This document shows, piece after piece, positions 23,219 through 32,037 of a DNA stretch of 44,082 nucleotides (its first letter is position 1; each line of letters starts with the position of its first letter). A program made the translations under genes and the position numbers. Under the pieces are notes generated by a model. It was not told the DNA's origin. It saw nothing but the letters and a program-made list of their open reading frames with translations, and did no database searches. Origin of the DNA: Chloroflexota bacterium (GTDB taxonomy: Bacteria; Chloroflexota; Anaerolineae; Anaerolineales; Villigracilaceae); the NCBI GenBank assembly GCA_016234555.1, contig JACRBJ010000055.1, positions 1-44,082 on the forward strand, read 5' to 3'.

Positions 23219-24667
23219 TTAGAACAGATTCAACGCGGCGGCGTCTGACCAGCCAAACCAGGGGGCAAATACGGTCCCGACCAGGATCACGCCAATTGCC
23301 AGCACAGCCAGCGCAATTGCGTAGGGACGGGTCAGCGGGATGGGATGCTTCTCCTCATCCTCGTGCGGCATGCGGTACAGGTAAACGTACTTCATCGCGT
23401 TGAGATAGTAGAAGACGCCCAGGATGGAATTGAGAATACCGACGACGACCAGCCAGATGTAGTTGGCTTCCACGCCCGCGGCGAAGACAAAGACCTTCGC
23501 GACAAATCCGCCGAAGGGGGGCATCCCCGAAAGCGAGAGGAAAGCCGCCAGCATCATCAAAGCCAGCCAGGGATTGCGGCGGCTCATGCCCGCATAATCC
23601 TCGAGGTTCTCAAGTCCCGTGATACGGCTGAATGCCATAACGACACCGAAGGCGAGCAGGTTGGTGACGATGTATGCCGCGAGGTAGAAGACCACGCTCG
23701 CCGCGCCCAGTTGACTGAACGCCACCACGCCGATCAGGGCATAGCCAGCGTGCGCGATGGACGAATAGGCAAGCAGGCGTTTGATGTTGGTCTGCGAAAT
23801 GGCAAGCAGGTTGCCGACCGTCATGGTGATGGCGGAGAGGGCGGCAAGGACCAAAGTCCATGAGGGAGAGAAGTCAGGGAAGGCGATGAAGAAGAGACGG
23901 ATAAGCACCGCAAAGCCGGCGGCTTTGGATGCTGTCGAGAGGAAGCCCGCCACAGGGGTCGGGGAGCCTTCGTACACGTCGGGCGCCCAGAAATGGAATG
24001 GGACGAGGGAGACTTTGAAGGCAAGTCCCACCAACACGAGCGCAACCACCGCAAAGGCAAGCGGAGTTGAAAGTTGTCCAGCGGCAAGTTTCTCAGCGAG
24101 GGCGTAAAGGTTAGTTGTGCCGGCAAAGCCGAAGACCAGGCTAAAGCCGTAGAGCATGACCGTCGAAGCCAGCGTGCCGAACAGCAAATACTTGAAGCCC
24201 GCTTCGGTGGAGCGGTCATCGGCGAGGATGAAGCCCGCGAGGATGTAGAGCGGGATGGAGGCGGTTTCAATCGCCAGGTAGAGCATAATCAAGTCGGCGG
24301 AAGCAGCCATCAGATTCATGCCGAGGACTGAAGCCAGAAGCATGACGTAGGCTTCACCGCGTCGCCCAGCCTTTTCGTGATCCATCAAAAGCAGGGCGGT
24401 GGCAGCGGCGGCGAACATGAAGAGCATCTTGAAGAAGAAACCAAGCCAGTCGAAGCGGATCATGCCGCCGAAGACGGCTGTCGGTTCACCGGGCTGACCG
24501 AAGAGCAGGCTGACAACCATCGCGACGAACAAGCCGCCGGCGGTGAGCCAGCCCGCGTTGCGGCGCTGGTCTTCCTTCCAGAAAGGCTCGACGCAGAGCA
24601 GAATCACCGCGAGGACGAGGATCAACATTTCGGGGAGGATGGAAGCGAACATTATCGGGGTAAACAT
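23219..24667 (-). CDS. nuoN: NADH-quinone oxidoreductase subunit N
   Basis: A 482-residue antiporter-like subunit with about 14 transmembrane helices. Proton-path residues are present: Glu in LYLAIETASIPLYIL (TM5), Lys in LAFKVSLVPFHFWAPD (TM7), Lys in STASKAAGF (TM8) and Lys in GFVAKVFVF (TM12). NuoN is the pump unit closest to the quinone module. The ATG at 24667 lies one base beyond the end of the preceding nuoM, with GAGGTG upstream. It is the last gene of the nuo series. Confidence 0.95.
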   Translation of the reverse strand: MFTPIMFASILPEMLILVLAVILLCVEPFWKEDQRRNAGWLTAGGLFVAMVVSLLFGQPGEPTAVFGGMIRFDWLGFFFKMLFMFAAAATALLLMDHEKAGRRGEAYVMLLASVLGMNLMAASADLIMLYLAIETASIPLYILAGFILADDRSTEAGFKYLLFGTLASTVMLYGFSLVFGFAGTTNLYALAEKLAAGQLSTPLAFAVVALVLVGLAFKVSLVPFHFWAPDVYEGSPTPVAGFLSTASKAAGFAVLIRLFFIAFPDFSPSWTLVLAALSAITMTVGNLLAISQTNIKRLLAYSSIAHAGYALIGVVAFSQLGAASVVFYLAAYIVTNLLAFGVVMAFSRITGLENLEDYAGMSRRNPWLALMMLAAFLSLSGMPPFGGFVAKVFVFAAGVEANYIWLVVVGILNSILGVFYYLNAMKYVYLYRMPHEDEEKHPIPLTRPYAIALAVLAIGVILVGTVFAPWFGWSDAAALNLF

Positions 24668-26203
24668 TTATGCACCTCCCAAAAGGCGAAGGATGTTTTG
24701 GACGCCCGTCTCGATCATCGGCACCATGATGGCGGGGAACATGCCCAGACCGATCATGAAAAGACAGAGCGTGACGATGGCGACCTTGTCCAGGGCGGTG
24801 ACGTCGGTAATGTGATGTTCCTTGAGCGCCTCAGGCATGGGCATGAAGAACACCTGGCGGATGTTGCGCATGATGTACGCCGCCGTGATGATAATTGAAA
24901 TGCTGGCGATGACCGCCACGAGCCACTGGGTTCCCCAAACGCCCATGAAGATTGGAAACTCGGCAACGAAGCCGGAGAAGCCGGGCATACCCATCGAGAC
25001 CAGACCGCCGATGATAAAACCAATGGCGGCGAAGGGCATGATTTTTGCCATGCCGCCGAGCTCGGGAATCTGGCGGGTGTGCGAGCGGTCATAGATCATG
25101 CCGGTGATGGCAAAGAAGAGAGCCGTCATTGCGCCGTGCGAGAACATCTGGACGCCCGCGCCAAGCAGACCGTCATGGTTGAGCGTGGAGACGCCCAGCA
25201 TCACAAGTCCCATGTGGGAGACGGAGGAGAAACCGATCATGTATTTCAGGTCGGGCTGAACGAAGGCGATGTAGGCTCCGTAGACCACAGCGACGGCGGC
25301 GAAGATCATAATCAGCCATGACCATTGTTTCGCGCCTTCGGGCAGGAGCATGACGCCGACACGCAGGGCGGCGAACGCGCCGAGTTTCATCAACACGCCC
25401 GCATGGAACATGGAGACGGCTGTTGGCGCGGCAACGTGACCATCAGGCGACCAGTTGTGGAAGGGCCAGATACCGCCCAACACCGCGAAACCAAGGAAGA
25501 CGGGCAGGAACCAGATATATTGGAAGGTGGACGAGAAACCAGCCTTCTCAAGTTGAAGCATGTCAAAGGTGTAAATCCCTGTATTTTGACCAGCTGTATA
25601 GTACATTGCAAGGGCGCCGACGAGGGCAACCACCGAGCCGATGAACAGGTAAAGCGTCAGTTTCATTGCCGCGTATTCACGAGTCTTGACCCAGCCCCAG
25701 ATGACAATGAGCAGGTACATCGGGAACACGGCGATTTCATAGAAGAAGAACAGCATGAACAGGTCGAGCGAGACGAAGACGCCGAACACGCCGCCTGCCA
25801 GCAGGAACAGGAAGGAGAAGAATTCGCGCGGTCTGTCCTGGATGCCCGCCGAGAGGTGATGCTTCTCGTCGTAGTCGCCCCAGGAGATGAGCACGCCCGT
25901 GAACATGACGATGCCCGTCAGCAGGACGAGCGGAGCGCTCATACCGTCCACGCCGAAATGCAGGCTCAGATTCAGCTTCAACGCAGGAACGTCCAGCCAG
26001 TTATATTTCTCGATGAACTGGTAGCCTGTCAGGTGATTGAGCAGGTATGTCAGGTACATCCAGCCCGAAAGCAACAGGTCAATCGCAGCGGCAGCCAGAG
26101 CCACACCGCGGACTTCCGTCTTGCGATTGGCGGGGATCAGCAGCATGATGACTGCGGCTACGAAGGGAAGGAAAGTGATAAAACTCAGGATGGGAAAATT
26201 CAT
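24668..26203 (-). CDS. nuoM: NADH-quinone oxidoreductase subunit M, second copy, lacking the TM7 lysine
   Basis: A 511-residue antiporter-like subunit. The TM5 glutamate E156 (FFFYEIAVFPMYLL), TM8 lysine K273 (GVLMKLGAF) and TM12 glutamate E415 (GFVAEFPIF) are present. At TM7 the usual FAVKxPxxPFHTWLPD reads FAVLGGIWPFHNWSPD, so the conserved lysine is Leu242 and the adjacent Pro is Gly. This could alter or disable its own proton step. Two ATG codons (26203 and 26206) follow AGAGGTGG; the inner one has better spacing. It lies between another nuoM and nuoN. Confidence 0.93.
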   Translation of the reverse strand: MNFPILSFITFLPFVAAVIMLLIPANRKTEVRGVALAAAAIDLLLSGWMYLTYLLNHLTGYQFIEKYNWLDVPALKLNLSLHFGVDGMSAPLVLLTGIVMFTGVLISWGDYDEKHHLSAGIQDRPREFFSFLFLLAGGVFGVFVSLDLFMLFFFYEIAVFPMYLLIVIWGWVKTREYAAMKLTLYLFIGSVVALVGALAMYYTAGQNTGIYTFDMLQLEKAGFSSTFQYIWFLPVFLGFAVLGGIWPFHNWSPDGHVAAPTAVSMFHAGVLMKLGAFAALRVGVMLLPEGAKQWSWLIMIFAAVAVVYGAYIAFVQPDLKYMIGFSSVSHMGLVMLGVSTLNHDGLLGAGVQMFSHGAMTALFFAITGMIYDRSHTRQIPELGGMAKIMPFAAIGFIIGGLVSMGMPGFSGFVAEFPIFMGVWGTQWLVAVIASISIIITAAYIMRNIRQVFFMPMPEALKEHHITDVTALDKVAIVTLCLFMIGLGMFPAIMVPMIETGVQNILRLLGGA

Positions 26204-26213
26204 CATCCACCTC

Positions 26214-27728
26214 TTAGAACAGAGCCACAACGGCTTTGTTGATAACTTCCAAAATCCACGCGGGCCAGACGCCGATGACCAGAATGAGAGCCATGAGCGG
26301 GAGCGCCACAAGAATTTCGCGCGTGTTGATCTCGGTCAGCTTGTGTTCGCCGTGCGCCCAGTGGTCGTTCATGGGACCATGTAAAACCTTCATGATTCCC
26401 TTCAGGATGTAGGCACCGGTAAAGAGCAAACCCAGCATGGAAAGGGCGGTGTAGACCGTCAGCACGGGATACGCGCCCCGAACAATCATGAACTCGGAGA
26501 CGAAGCCATTGAGTCCGGGCAGTCCAAGCGAAGCCATGCTCATGAAGATGAGGATGCCGCCGTAGACGGGAACCAGCGGGAAGAGTCCGCCGAAGTCATC
26601 GAGGTTGCGGGTGTGCGTGCGCTCGTAGATCACGCCGACGAGGAAGAACATCCCAGCCGCCGACAAGCCGTGATTGAACATCTGCAAGACCGCGCCGTTC
26701 ATGGCGATGTGGGCGTCCGCCGTGCCAGCCGCTGCCGCGGCAGCGGCGATGCCGAGGACGACAAATCCCATGTGGTTGACTGAGGAGTAGGCGACGAGAC
26801 GTTTGAAGTCGGTCTGACCAAAGGAGCCAAACGCGCCGAAGACGATTGCCGCCACCGCGAGGAAGGCCAATGCGCCCGCAAAGTACTTCGCTTCCGCAGG
26901 ATAGAACGGCAGCACCAAACGGATGAAACCATATGCTCCAAGCTTGAGCAGGACGCCTGCCAGGATCATCGAGCCGGCGGTTGGGGCTTCGGTATGGGCA
27001 TCGGGCAACCAGGTGTGGAAGGGCCACAGTGGGACTTTGACGGCAAAGGCAATCGTGAACGCCCAGAAGGCAATCGTCTTAACCGTCGCCACGGGCATTC
27101 CAAGGAGCGCGCCAGAGTCCAGTGAATTCCAGCGAGCGTAGAGTTCAACCAAGTCATAAGTTCCAAAGAGGACACCGAGCATCTGCACAGCCAGCAGCAA
27201 GCCAAGCGAACCGCCCATGGTGTAGATCATGAACTTGAGCGAGGCGTAGTTGCGGTTGGCGCTCCCCCACTGGTTGATGAGGAAGTACATCGGGACGAGA
27301 CCGATTTCCCAGAAGACGAAGAAAATCAACAGGTCGAGCGACATGAACACGCCCAACATGCCCGTCTCGAGGAACAGGAAAAGCATCATGTACGGCTTGA
27401 CGCGGTCCGTCACGCTGAAGGAAGCTAGGATGGCAAGCGGCGTGAGGAGGGTGGTGAGCAAAACCATCGAGAGGGAGATACCGTCCACGCCGAGGTGCAG
27501 GGAGGAGTTCAGCGCCTCGTACCAGGGATAGGATTTCTCGAATTGGAAGCCAGTCGCATTCGGGTCGAAATTCGCCCAAAGGACGAGGGTCAGGACGAAG
27601 GGAATCAGGCTGGCGGCAAACGCGAACCAGCGCATGAGTTTCGTCTCGCCACCCGGCAGGAAAAACATGATCAACGCCGCGATTGTCGGCAGGAATAGGA
27701 TCCAAATAAGGATGTGAGTGATGTCCAT
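26214..27728 (-). CDS. nuoM: NADH-quinone oxidoreductase subunit M, first copy
   Basis: A 504-residue canonical NuoM: TM5 glutamate E141 (FVFWEIGLVPMYFL), TM7 lysine K231 (FAVKVPLWPFHTWLPDAHTE), TM8 lysine in GVLLKLGAYGF, and TM12 glutamate in GFVSEFMIV. All proton-pumping residues expected for the family are present. It starts nine bases after the end of nuoL. Being followed by a second nuoM, it makes the order L-M-M-N. Confidence 0.96.
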   Translation of the reverse strand: MDITHILIWILFLPTIAALIMFFLPGGETKLMRWFAFAASLIPFVLTLVLWANFDPNATGFQFEKSYPWYEALNSSLHLGVDGISLSMVLLTTLLTPLAILASFSVTDRVKPYMMLFLFLETGMLGVFMSLDLLIFFVFWEIGLVPMYFLINQWGSANRNYASLKFMIYTMGGSLGLLLAVQMLGVLFGTYDLVELYARWNSLDSGALLGMPVATVKTIAFWAFTIAFAVKVPLWPFHTWLPDAHTEAPTAGSMILAGVLLKLGAYGFIRLVLPFYPAEAKYFAGALAFLAVAAIVFGAFGSFGQTDFKRLVAYSSVNHMGFVVLGIAAAAAAAGTADAHIAMNGAVLQMFNHGLSAAGMFFLVGVIYERTHTRNLDDFGGLFPLVPVYGGILIFMSMASLGLPGLNGFVSEFMIVRGAYPVLTVYTALSMLGLLFTGAYILKGIMKVLHGPMNDHWAHGEHKLTEINTREILVALPLMALILVIGVWPAWILEVINKAVVALF

Positions 27729-27737
27729 CGTGCGCTC

Positions 27738-29909
27738 CTATGCCAGCAGAAGGAAGTAAACCAGGCCGCCGACCACAAGGAGGACGACCATGGAGAGAAG
27801 CAGGTACTGCTGGATGCGACCCGTTTGAATGGGACGAAGGTTCTTGCCGATCCAGTAGGTGACATCAGCGGAACCGTCGCCAATGAAACGATTGACAACA
27901 GGCACGTCAAACCAGTTGCGGATGGCAAAACCAATTCCGCCAGTGACAGGTCCGAAGATGTGCAGGATGCCGTCGATGAAGCCTTTGTCCATCCACTGGG
28001 AGACGAAGACCTCGGAGAACCAGATGGCAGGCTTGATGAAGAGGAAGTTGTAGATTTCGTCGTGATACCACTTGTTCTTGAGCCAGTGGATTTGGAGTTT
28101 GTCCTGCTCAACCGATTCGACGTTGCGATAGACCAGCCAGCCGAGGAACAAACCACCAAGGGCAACCACAAGCGAGGTCAACAAGGGGATCCAATTGAAC
28201 TCCAAAACTGGCGGATGTTCAGCAAGCGTGCCGCCGACGAATTCATGGAACCAGTTGGGAACGATTCCGCCGAGGACTGGGAAATGCTCAGGGATGCCAA
28301 CCCAGCCAGCCCCCACAGCAAAGATTGAGAGGATCACGAGCGGTGCCGTCATTGTCCACGGAGTCTCGTGCGCGTGTTCGGCTTCCTCTGTGCGGGGTTC
28401 GCCAAGGAAGGTCAACGTGATCTGGCGCATGGTGTAGAAGGCGGTCATGAATGCAGCCAGGGCAAGTGTGATGAAAACCGTCAAATGGCCGTTGATGAAA
28501 GCGTCTGCGAGGATTTCATCTTTCGACCAGAAACCAGCCGTCAGGATGGGGAAGCCCGAAAGGGCAAAGCCGCCGATGAGGAAGGTCCAGAAGGTGATGG
28601 GCATCTTCTTGCGAAGTCCGCCCATGTTGAACATGTTCTGCGGATCGACGTGATGGTTGCCCGTGTGCAGGACGCCGTGTTCCATGCCATGGATGACCGA
28701 GCCAGAGCCGAGGAAGAGCAGGGCTTTGAAGAAGGCGTGTGTAATCAGGTGGAAGACGGCGGCGACGTATGCGCCGATGCCGAGCGCGGCAATCATGAAG
28801 CCGAGCTGGGAGATGGTCGAGTACGCCAGAACGCGCTTGATGTCGTTTTGAGCAACAGCGATGGTGGCAGCGAAGATGGCGGTGAACGCGCCGATGAGGG
28901 CGACCACGGTCATTGCGGAAGTCAGCGGGGCGCCTTCGTGCCAGCCGGCGGTCAGCAGCGGGAACATGCGGATGACGGCATAGACGCCAGCCGACACCAT
29001 GGTCGCCGCATGGATCATGGCGCTGACCGGGGTCGGACCTTCCATCGCGTCGGGAAGCCAAACATGCAGGGGCCACTGCGCCGACTTGCCCACCGTGCCG
29101 ATGAAGAGCAGGATGGCAATCAAGCCCGCACCTGTCAAGCCGAGGATGGGCGTCTGAATTGAAACCAGATGCTCAAGCATTTGCTCGGTAAAGATTTCGC
29201 GGAAGGAAAGTGTGCCAGTCGCACTGTAAAGCAAGGCAATGCCGAGCAGCATGAACACGTCGCCGATGCGGGTGGTCATGAAGGCTTTGATTGCCGCGTT
29301 GCGGGCGGACGGCTTGGCATACCAGAAGCCAATCAGCAGGTACGAGCACAAACCCATGATCTCCCAGCCAACGAAGAGAGTCAGCAGGTTGTCCGAGACG
29401 ACCAGCGTGTACATGCCGAAGGCAAACAACCCGATGAACGCAAAGAAACGGGAATACATCGGCTCGACCGAAAGCACAGTGTGTTTGTGACCAAGTTCGT
29501 CGGTGACGGTTGCTCCGTGCGGGGGCAGACCCTTGTGGTCATGGTCGCCAGCGGGCTGACCGTAGTTGTGGTAGCCGACGCTGTAGAGGAAAATCATCAG
29601 CACGGTCCACGCCACGAAAAAGAGTACCGCGGCGGAGGTTGGGTCGATCAGCACACCGATCTTCAACCAAGTATCACCCGTGGGCAGCCAGTTGACCGCG
29701 GAGCCAAAGGGATGTTCGCCGAAATGTTCGGTCGTGACCGCGTAATAAAAAACGATCATCGCTCCCAGCCACGAGAGGAAAGCCGCGCCCACTGCGATGC
29801 TGTGGCTCAGCGCCTTGCTCTTGTTCGTGAACAACACGATCAGGAAGAAAGCCAGCAGGGGCGGCAGGGGGATCAGCCAAATCAGGGTATTCAAGAGTTC
29901 ATGTGTCAT
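27738..29909 (-). CDS. nuoL: NADH-quinone oxidoreductase subunit L, extended
   Basis: A 723-residue NuoL, about 100 residues longer than the common bacterial form. The antiporter core is intact (TM5 Glu in FVGWEIMGLCSYLL, TM7 Lys in GTVGKSAQWPLHVWLPDAM, TM12 Lys in GFWSKDEI). Extra length lies in a His-rich loop at residues 113-150 (six His, e.g. GDHDHKGLPPHG) and in the lateral helix, where about 28 residues (around 667-695, FDVPVVNRFIGDG...) precede the closing QTGRIQQY. A longer lateral helix would let NuoL span an additional NuoM. AGGGA precedes the ATG. Confidence 0.95.
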   Translation of the reverse strand: MTHELLNTLIWLIPLPPLLAFFLIVLFTNKSKALSHSIAVGAAFLSWLGAMIVFYYAVTTEHFGEHPFGSAVNWLPTGDTWLKIGVLIDPTSAAVLFFVAWTVLMIFLYSVGYHNYGQPAGDHDHKGLPPHGATVTDELGHKHTVLSVEPMYSRFFAFIGLFAFGMYTLVVSDNLLTLFVGWEIMGLCSYLLIGFWYAKPSARNAAIKAFMTTRIGDVFMLLGIALLYSATGTLSFREIFTEQMLEHLVSIQTPILGLTGAGLIAILLFIGTVGKSAQWPLHVWLPDAMEGPTPVSAMIHAATMVSAGVYAVIRMFPLLTAGWHEGAPLTSAMTVVALIGAFTAIFAATIAVAQNDIKRVLAYSTISQLGFMIAALGIGAYVAAVFHLITHAFFKALLFLGSGSVIHGMEHGVLHTGNHHVDPQNMFNMGGLRKKMPITFWTFLIGGFALSGFPILTAGFWSKDEILADAFINGHLTVFITLALAAFMTAFYTMRQITLTFLGEPRTEEAEHAHETPWTMTAPLVILSIFAVGAGWVGIPEHFPVLGGIVPNWFHEFVGGTLAEHPPVLEFNWIPLLTSLVVALGGLFLGWLVYRNVESVEQDKLQIHWLKNKWYHDEIYNFLFIKPAIWFSEVFVSQWMDKGFIDGILHIFGPVTGGIGFAIRNWFDVPVVNRFIGDGSADVTYWIGKNLRPIQTGRIQQYLLLSMVVLLVVGGLVYFLLLA

Positions 29910-29918
29910 GTGCAGTCC

Positions 29919-30227
29919 CTACCACTTCAATAAGTCGAGTTCTTCCGCAATCACCGTATTGCGTCGGCGATAGACAGAGATCACCAAAGCCAGACCCACA
30001 GCCACTTCCGCGGCGGCGACGGCGAAGACAATAATCGTGAACACCTGACCAGCCATCTGCGCCACGTCACCGTAACGCCAGAAAGCCACCAGGTTGATGT
30101 TCACCGCGTTGAGCATCAACTCGACGCCGAGCAAAATCGCGACCGCGTTCCTGCGCGCCAGCACGCCAAACAAGCCGACACTGAACAGTCCAGCCGCGAG
30201 GATGAGATACCATGAAAGAGGGATCAT
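29919..30227 (-). CDS. nuoK: NADH-quinone oxidoreductase subunit K
   Basis: A 102-residue three-helix subunit. The two conserved membrane glutamates are present in LGVELMLNAVNINLVAF and VAAAEVAVGLALVI. It belongs to the E-channel linking the quinone site to the pumps. ATG 30227 has AGGAGG upstream. It lies nine bases after nuoJ and nine before nuoL. Confidence 0.95.
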   Translation of the reverse strand: MIPLSWYLILAAGLFSVGLFGVLARRNAVAILLGVELMLNAVNINLVAFWRYGDVAQMAGQVFTIIVFAVAAAEVAVGLALVISVYRRRNTVIAEELDLLKW

Positions 30228-30236
30228 CAGCGCCTC

Positions 30237-30749
30237 CTATTTCTTATTAAACGCGAGATAGACCGCGCCAACCAAAGCCGCGAGAAGCAAAACGGATGCG
30301 ACTTCAAACGGCAGGACGTAGAGAGCGGGCGAGGTCAAAGCCTCACCCAATTCGCTGACCGCGTCAAAGCCCGACGGGATGGCGGATGCTGTCTTCGAGA
30401 AACCGCTCCAACCCTGGAGCAGGGAGAACAATCCCGCGAAGGTCAACACTGCGAGGATCGCGCCCAGCCACCAGTTTTTGTTCACCGATGGACCAGTATC
30501 CGTTGAAGTCTGACGGCGGGTGAGCATGACCGTGAAGATGAAGAGGATGGCAATCGCGCCGATGTAAACCACCACCTGCACCACCGCCAGAAAGCCCGCG
30601 TTGAGCAGGGTATAGACCACCGCCACACCGAAGAGCGTCGCCACCAGCCACAACGCCGCATGGACAAGGTCACGGGCGGTCACCACCATCAAGGCGGAGA
30701 GCAACGTGACTGCCCCAACAACCAAGAAAATGATTTGTTCTGCTGTCAT
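30237..30749 (-). CDS. nuoJ: NADH-quinone oxidoreductase subunit J
   Basis: A 170-residue subunit with five expected helices and the NuoJ signature VVQVVVYIGAIAILFIFTVMLT in TM3. The ATG at 30749 (MTAEQIIFLVV) has GGAAG upstream. The open frame runs on a further 95 codons inside nuoH on another frame, which is not plausible coding. It lies 14 bases after nuoH. Confidence 0.94.
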   Translation of the reverse strand: MTAEQIIFLVVGAVTLLSALMVVTARDLVHAALWLVATLFGVAVVYTLLNAGFLAVVQVVVYIGAIAILFIFTVMLTRRQTSTDTGPSVNKNWWLGAILAVLTFAGLFSLLQGWSGFSKTASAIPSGFDAVSELGEALTSPALYVLPFEVASVLLLAALVGAVYLAFNKK

Positions 30750-30763
30750 ATTTTTCTTCCCAT

Positions 30764-31957
30764 TTAGTGATGGGCCTCCGCAACCTGTTTCACGCCTTCC
30801 ACCCGCTCGCGTTCCTTGCGTCCAGCCGCGCGGACGATTTCCAGCGCAACCCAGGCAACGACGATGTTGGAGAGGATCATCCCAACGATATACAACCACG
30901 TGGGAGCACTCTGCATAAGGGCATTCATCAACGCGGTCACCATCACGAGAGTAAAGGCAACGGGGGTAAGGAACTTCCAGTTGAAGGCAAGCATGTGGTC
31001 GATGCGGATGCGCATCATGGTGTACTTGACCCACATGATGATCCAGTAGCCGATCATCGCCTTGGCAAGCAGGATGAGGATGGCAAAGACAAAGCTGACC
31101 TGTTCCAGTCCGAAGAAGCGGTAGCCGCCGAAGAAAAGGATTCCCCAGAAGCCGCCGAAGGTGAAAGCATGGAGCAATTCACCCGCGTAGAACATGCCGA
31201 ACTTCATGCCCGAATACTCGATGTTGAAACCAGACACCAGCTCCGATTCACCTTCGGAGAGGTCGAACGGCGAACGTCCCAATTCGGCGATTGCTGCGAT
31301 CATGAAGATCACCGCCGCCAAAGGCGAAAACAGGACGTACCAAATATTCTGACTTTGGATGATGGCATTCACGCCCATCGAACCCGCAAAAATGGTCGGG
31401 ATGAGCATCACAGCCAGCATCGGCACTTCGAAGGAAATCATCACGGCCACCTGGCGGAACGCGCCAATAACCGAGAACTTGTTGTTCGACGACCAGCCCG
31501 CCATGATAATGGAAAGCGTGCCAATCGAACCCGCCGCGATGATGAACAGCAAGCCAGTGTTCAGGTCCACGCCGGTCATGACGGGAGCCAGCGGCACAAC
31601 CGCCCACAGGATCAACACCGACATCATCGAGAGCATCGGCGCAATGTTGTAGACGACCTTGTCCGCGCCAGCGGGAGTAGTGTCTTCCTTGATCAACAGC
31701 TTGATGATGTCCGCGAAGGGCTGGATCAAGCCGAAGGGACCCAGCCGGTTCGGTCCGATGCGGTCCTGGAAACGAGCCACCACCTTGCGTTCGATCCACA
31801 CGAGGAGGATGTCGATCACCATCAGGATCATGATCAGGACGAATACGCCGAGAAACACCACAAGCACGTGGGCGGCAATCTCGTTCATGCCCCAGCCGAC
31901 AAAAATGCCGGTCAACCAGTCTGCGGCTACTTTCAGAGGGTCATTCCAAAAATTCAT
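30764..31957 (-). CDS. nuoH: NADH-quinone oxidoreductase subunit H
   Basis: A 397-residue subunit with eight to nine helices. It has the quinone-site loop signature AELGRSPFDLSEGESELVSG (20 residues) and IERKVVARFQDRIGPNRLGP near the N-terminus. NuoH joins the membrane arm to the peripheral arm. AGGAG precedes ATG 31957. It follows nuoA directly; the nuoB, C, D and I genes usually found between or beside them are absent. Confidence 0.96.
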   Translation of the reverse strand: MNFWNDPLKVAADWLTGIFVGWGMNEIAAHVLVVFLGVFVLIMILMVIDILLVWIERKVVARFQDRIGPNRLGPFGLIQPFADIIKLLIKEDTTPAGADKVVYNIAPMLSMMSVLILWAVVPLAPVMTGVDLNTGLLFIIAAGSIGTLSIIMAGWSSNNKFSVIGAFRQVAVMISFEVPMLAVMLIPTIFAGSMGVNAIIQSQNIWYVLFSPLAAVIFMIAAIAELGRSPFDLSEGESELVSGFNIEYSGMKFGMFYAGELLHAFTFGGFWGILFFGGYRFFGLEQVSFVFAILILLAKAMIGYWIIMWVKYTMMRIRIDHMLAFNWKFLTPVAFTLVMVTALMNALMQSAPTWLYIVGMILSNIVVAWVALEIVRAAGRKERERVEGVKQVAEAHH

Positions 31958-31986
31958 AAATCACTCCTGTCTGCTATTAGACAAAG

Positions 31987-32020
31987 AAAAGGCTGAATGG
32001 ATTCCTCCTTTCAGCCTTTT
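31987..32020 (-). terminator. hairpin between nuoA and nuoH, possible attenuator
   Basis: AAAAGGCTGAA and TTCAGCCTTTT (arms 31987-31997 and 32010-32020) form an 11-bp stem; on the minus strand it is followed by CTTTG, a weak T-run. Being inside the operon and just before the nuoH ribosome-binding site, it may lower downstream expression or protect the RNA end. Confidence 0.6.
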
Positions 32021-32037
32021 GCCTTTTTGCACCTACA

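Noticed and set aside
30767..31996. A 409-codon plus-strand ORF antisense to nuoH
   Set aside because: Same reversed-hydrophobic-codon effect over a well-recognised gene.
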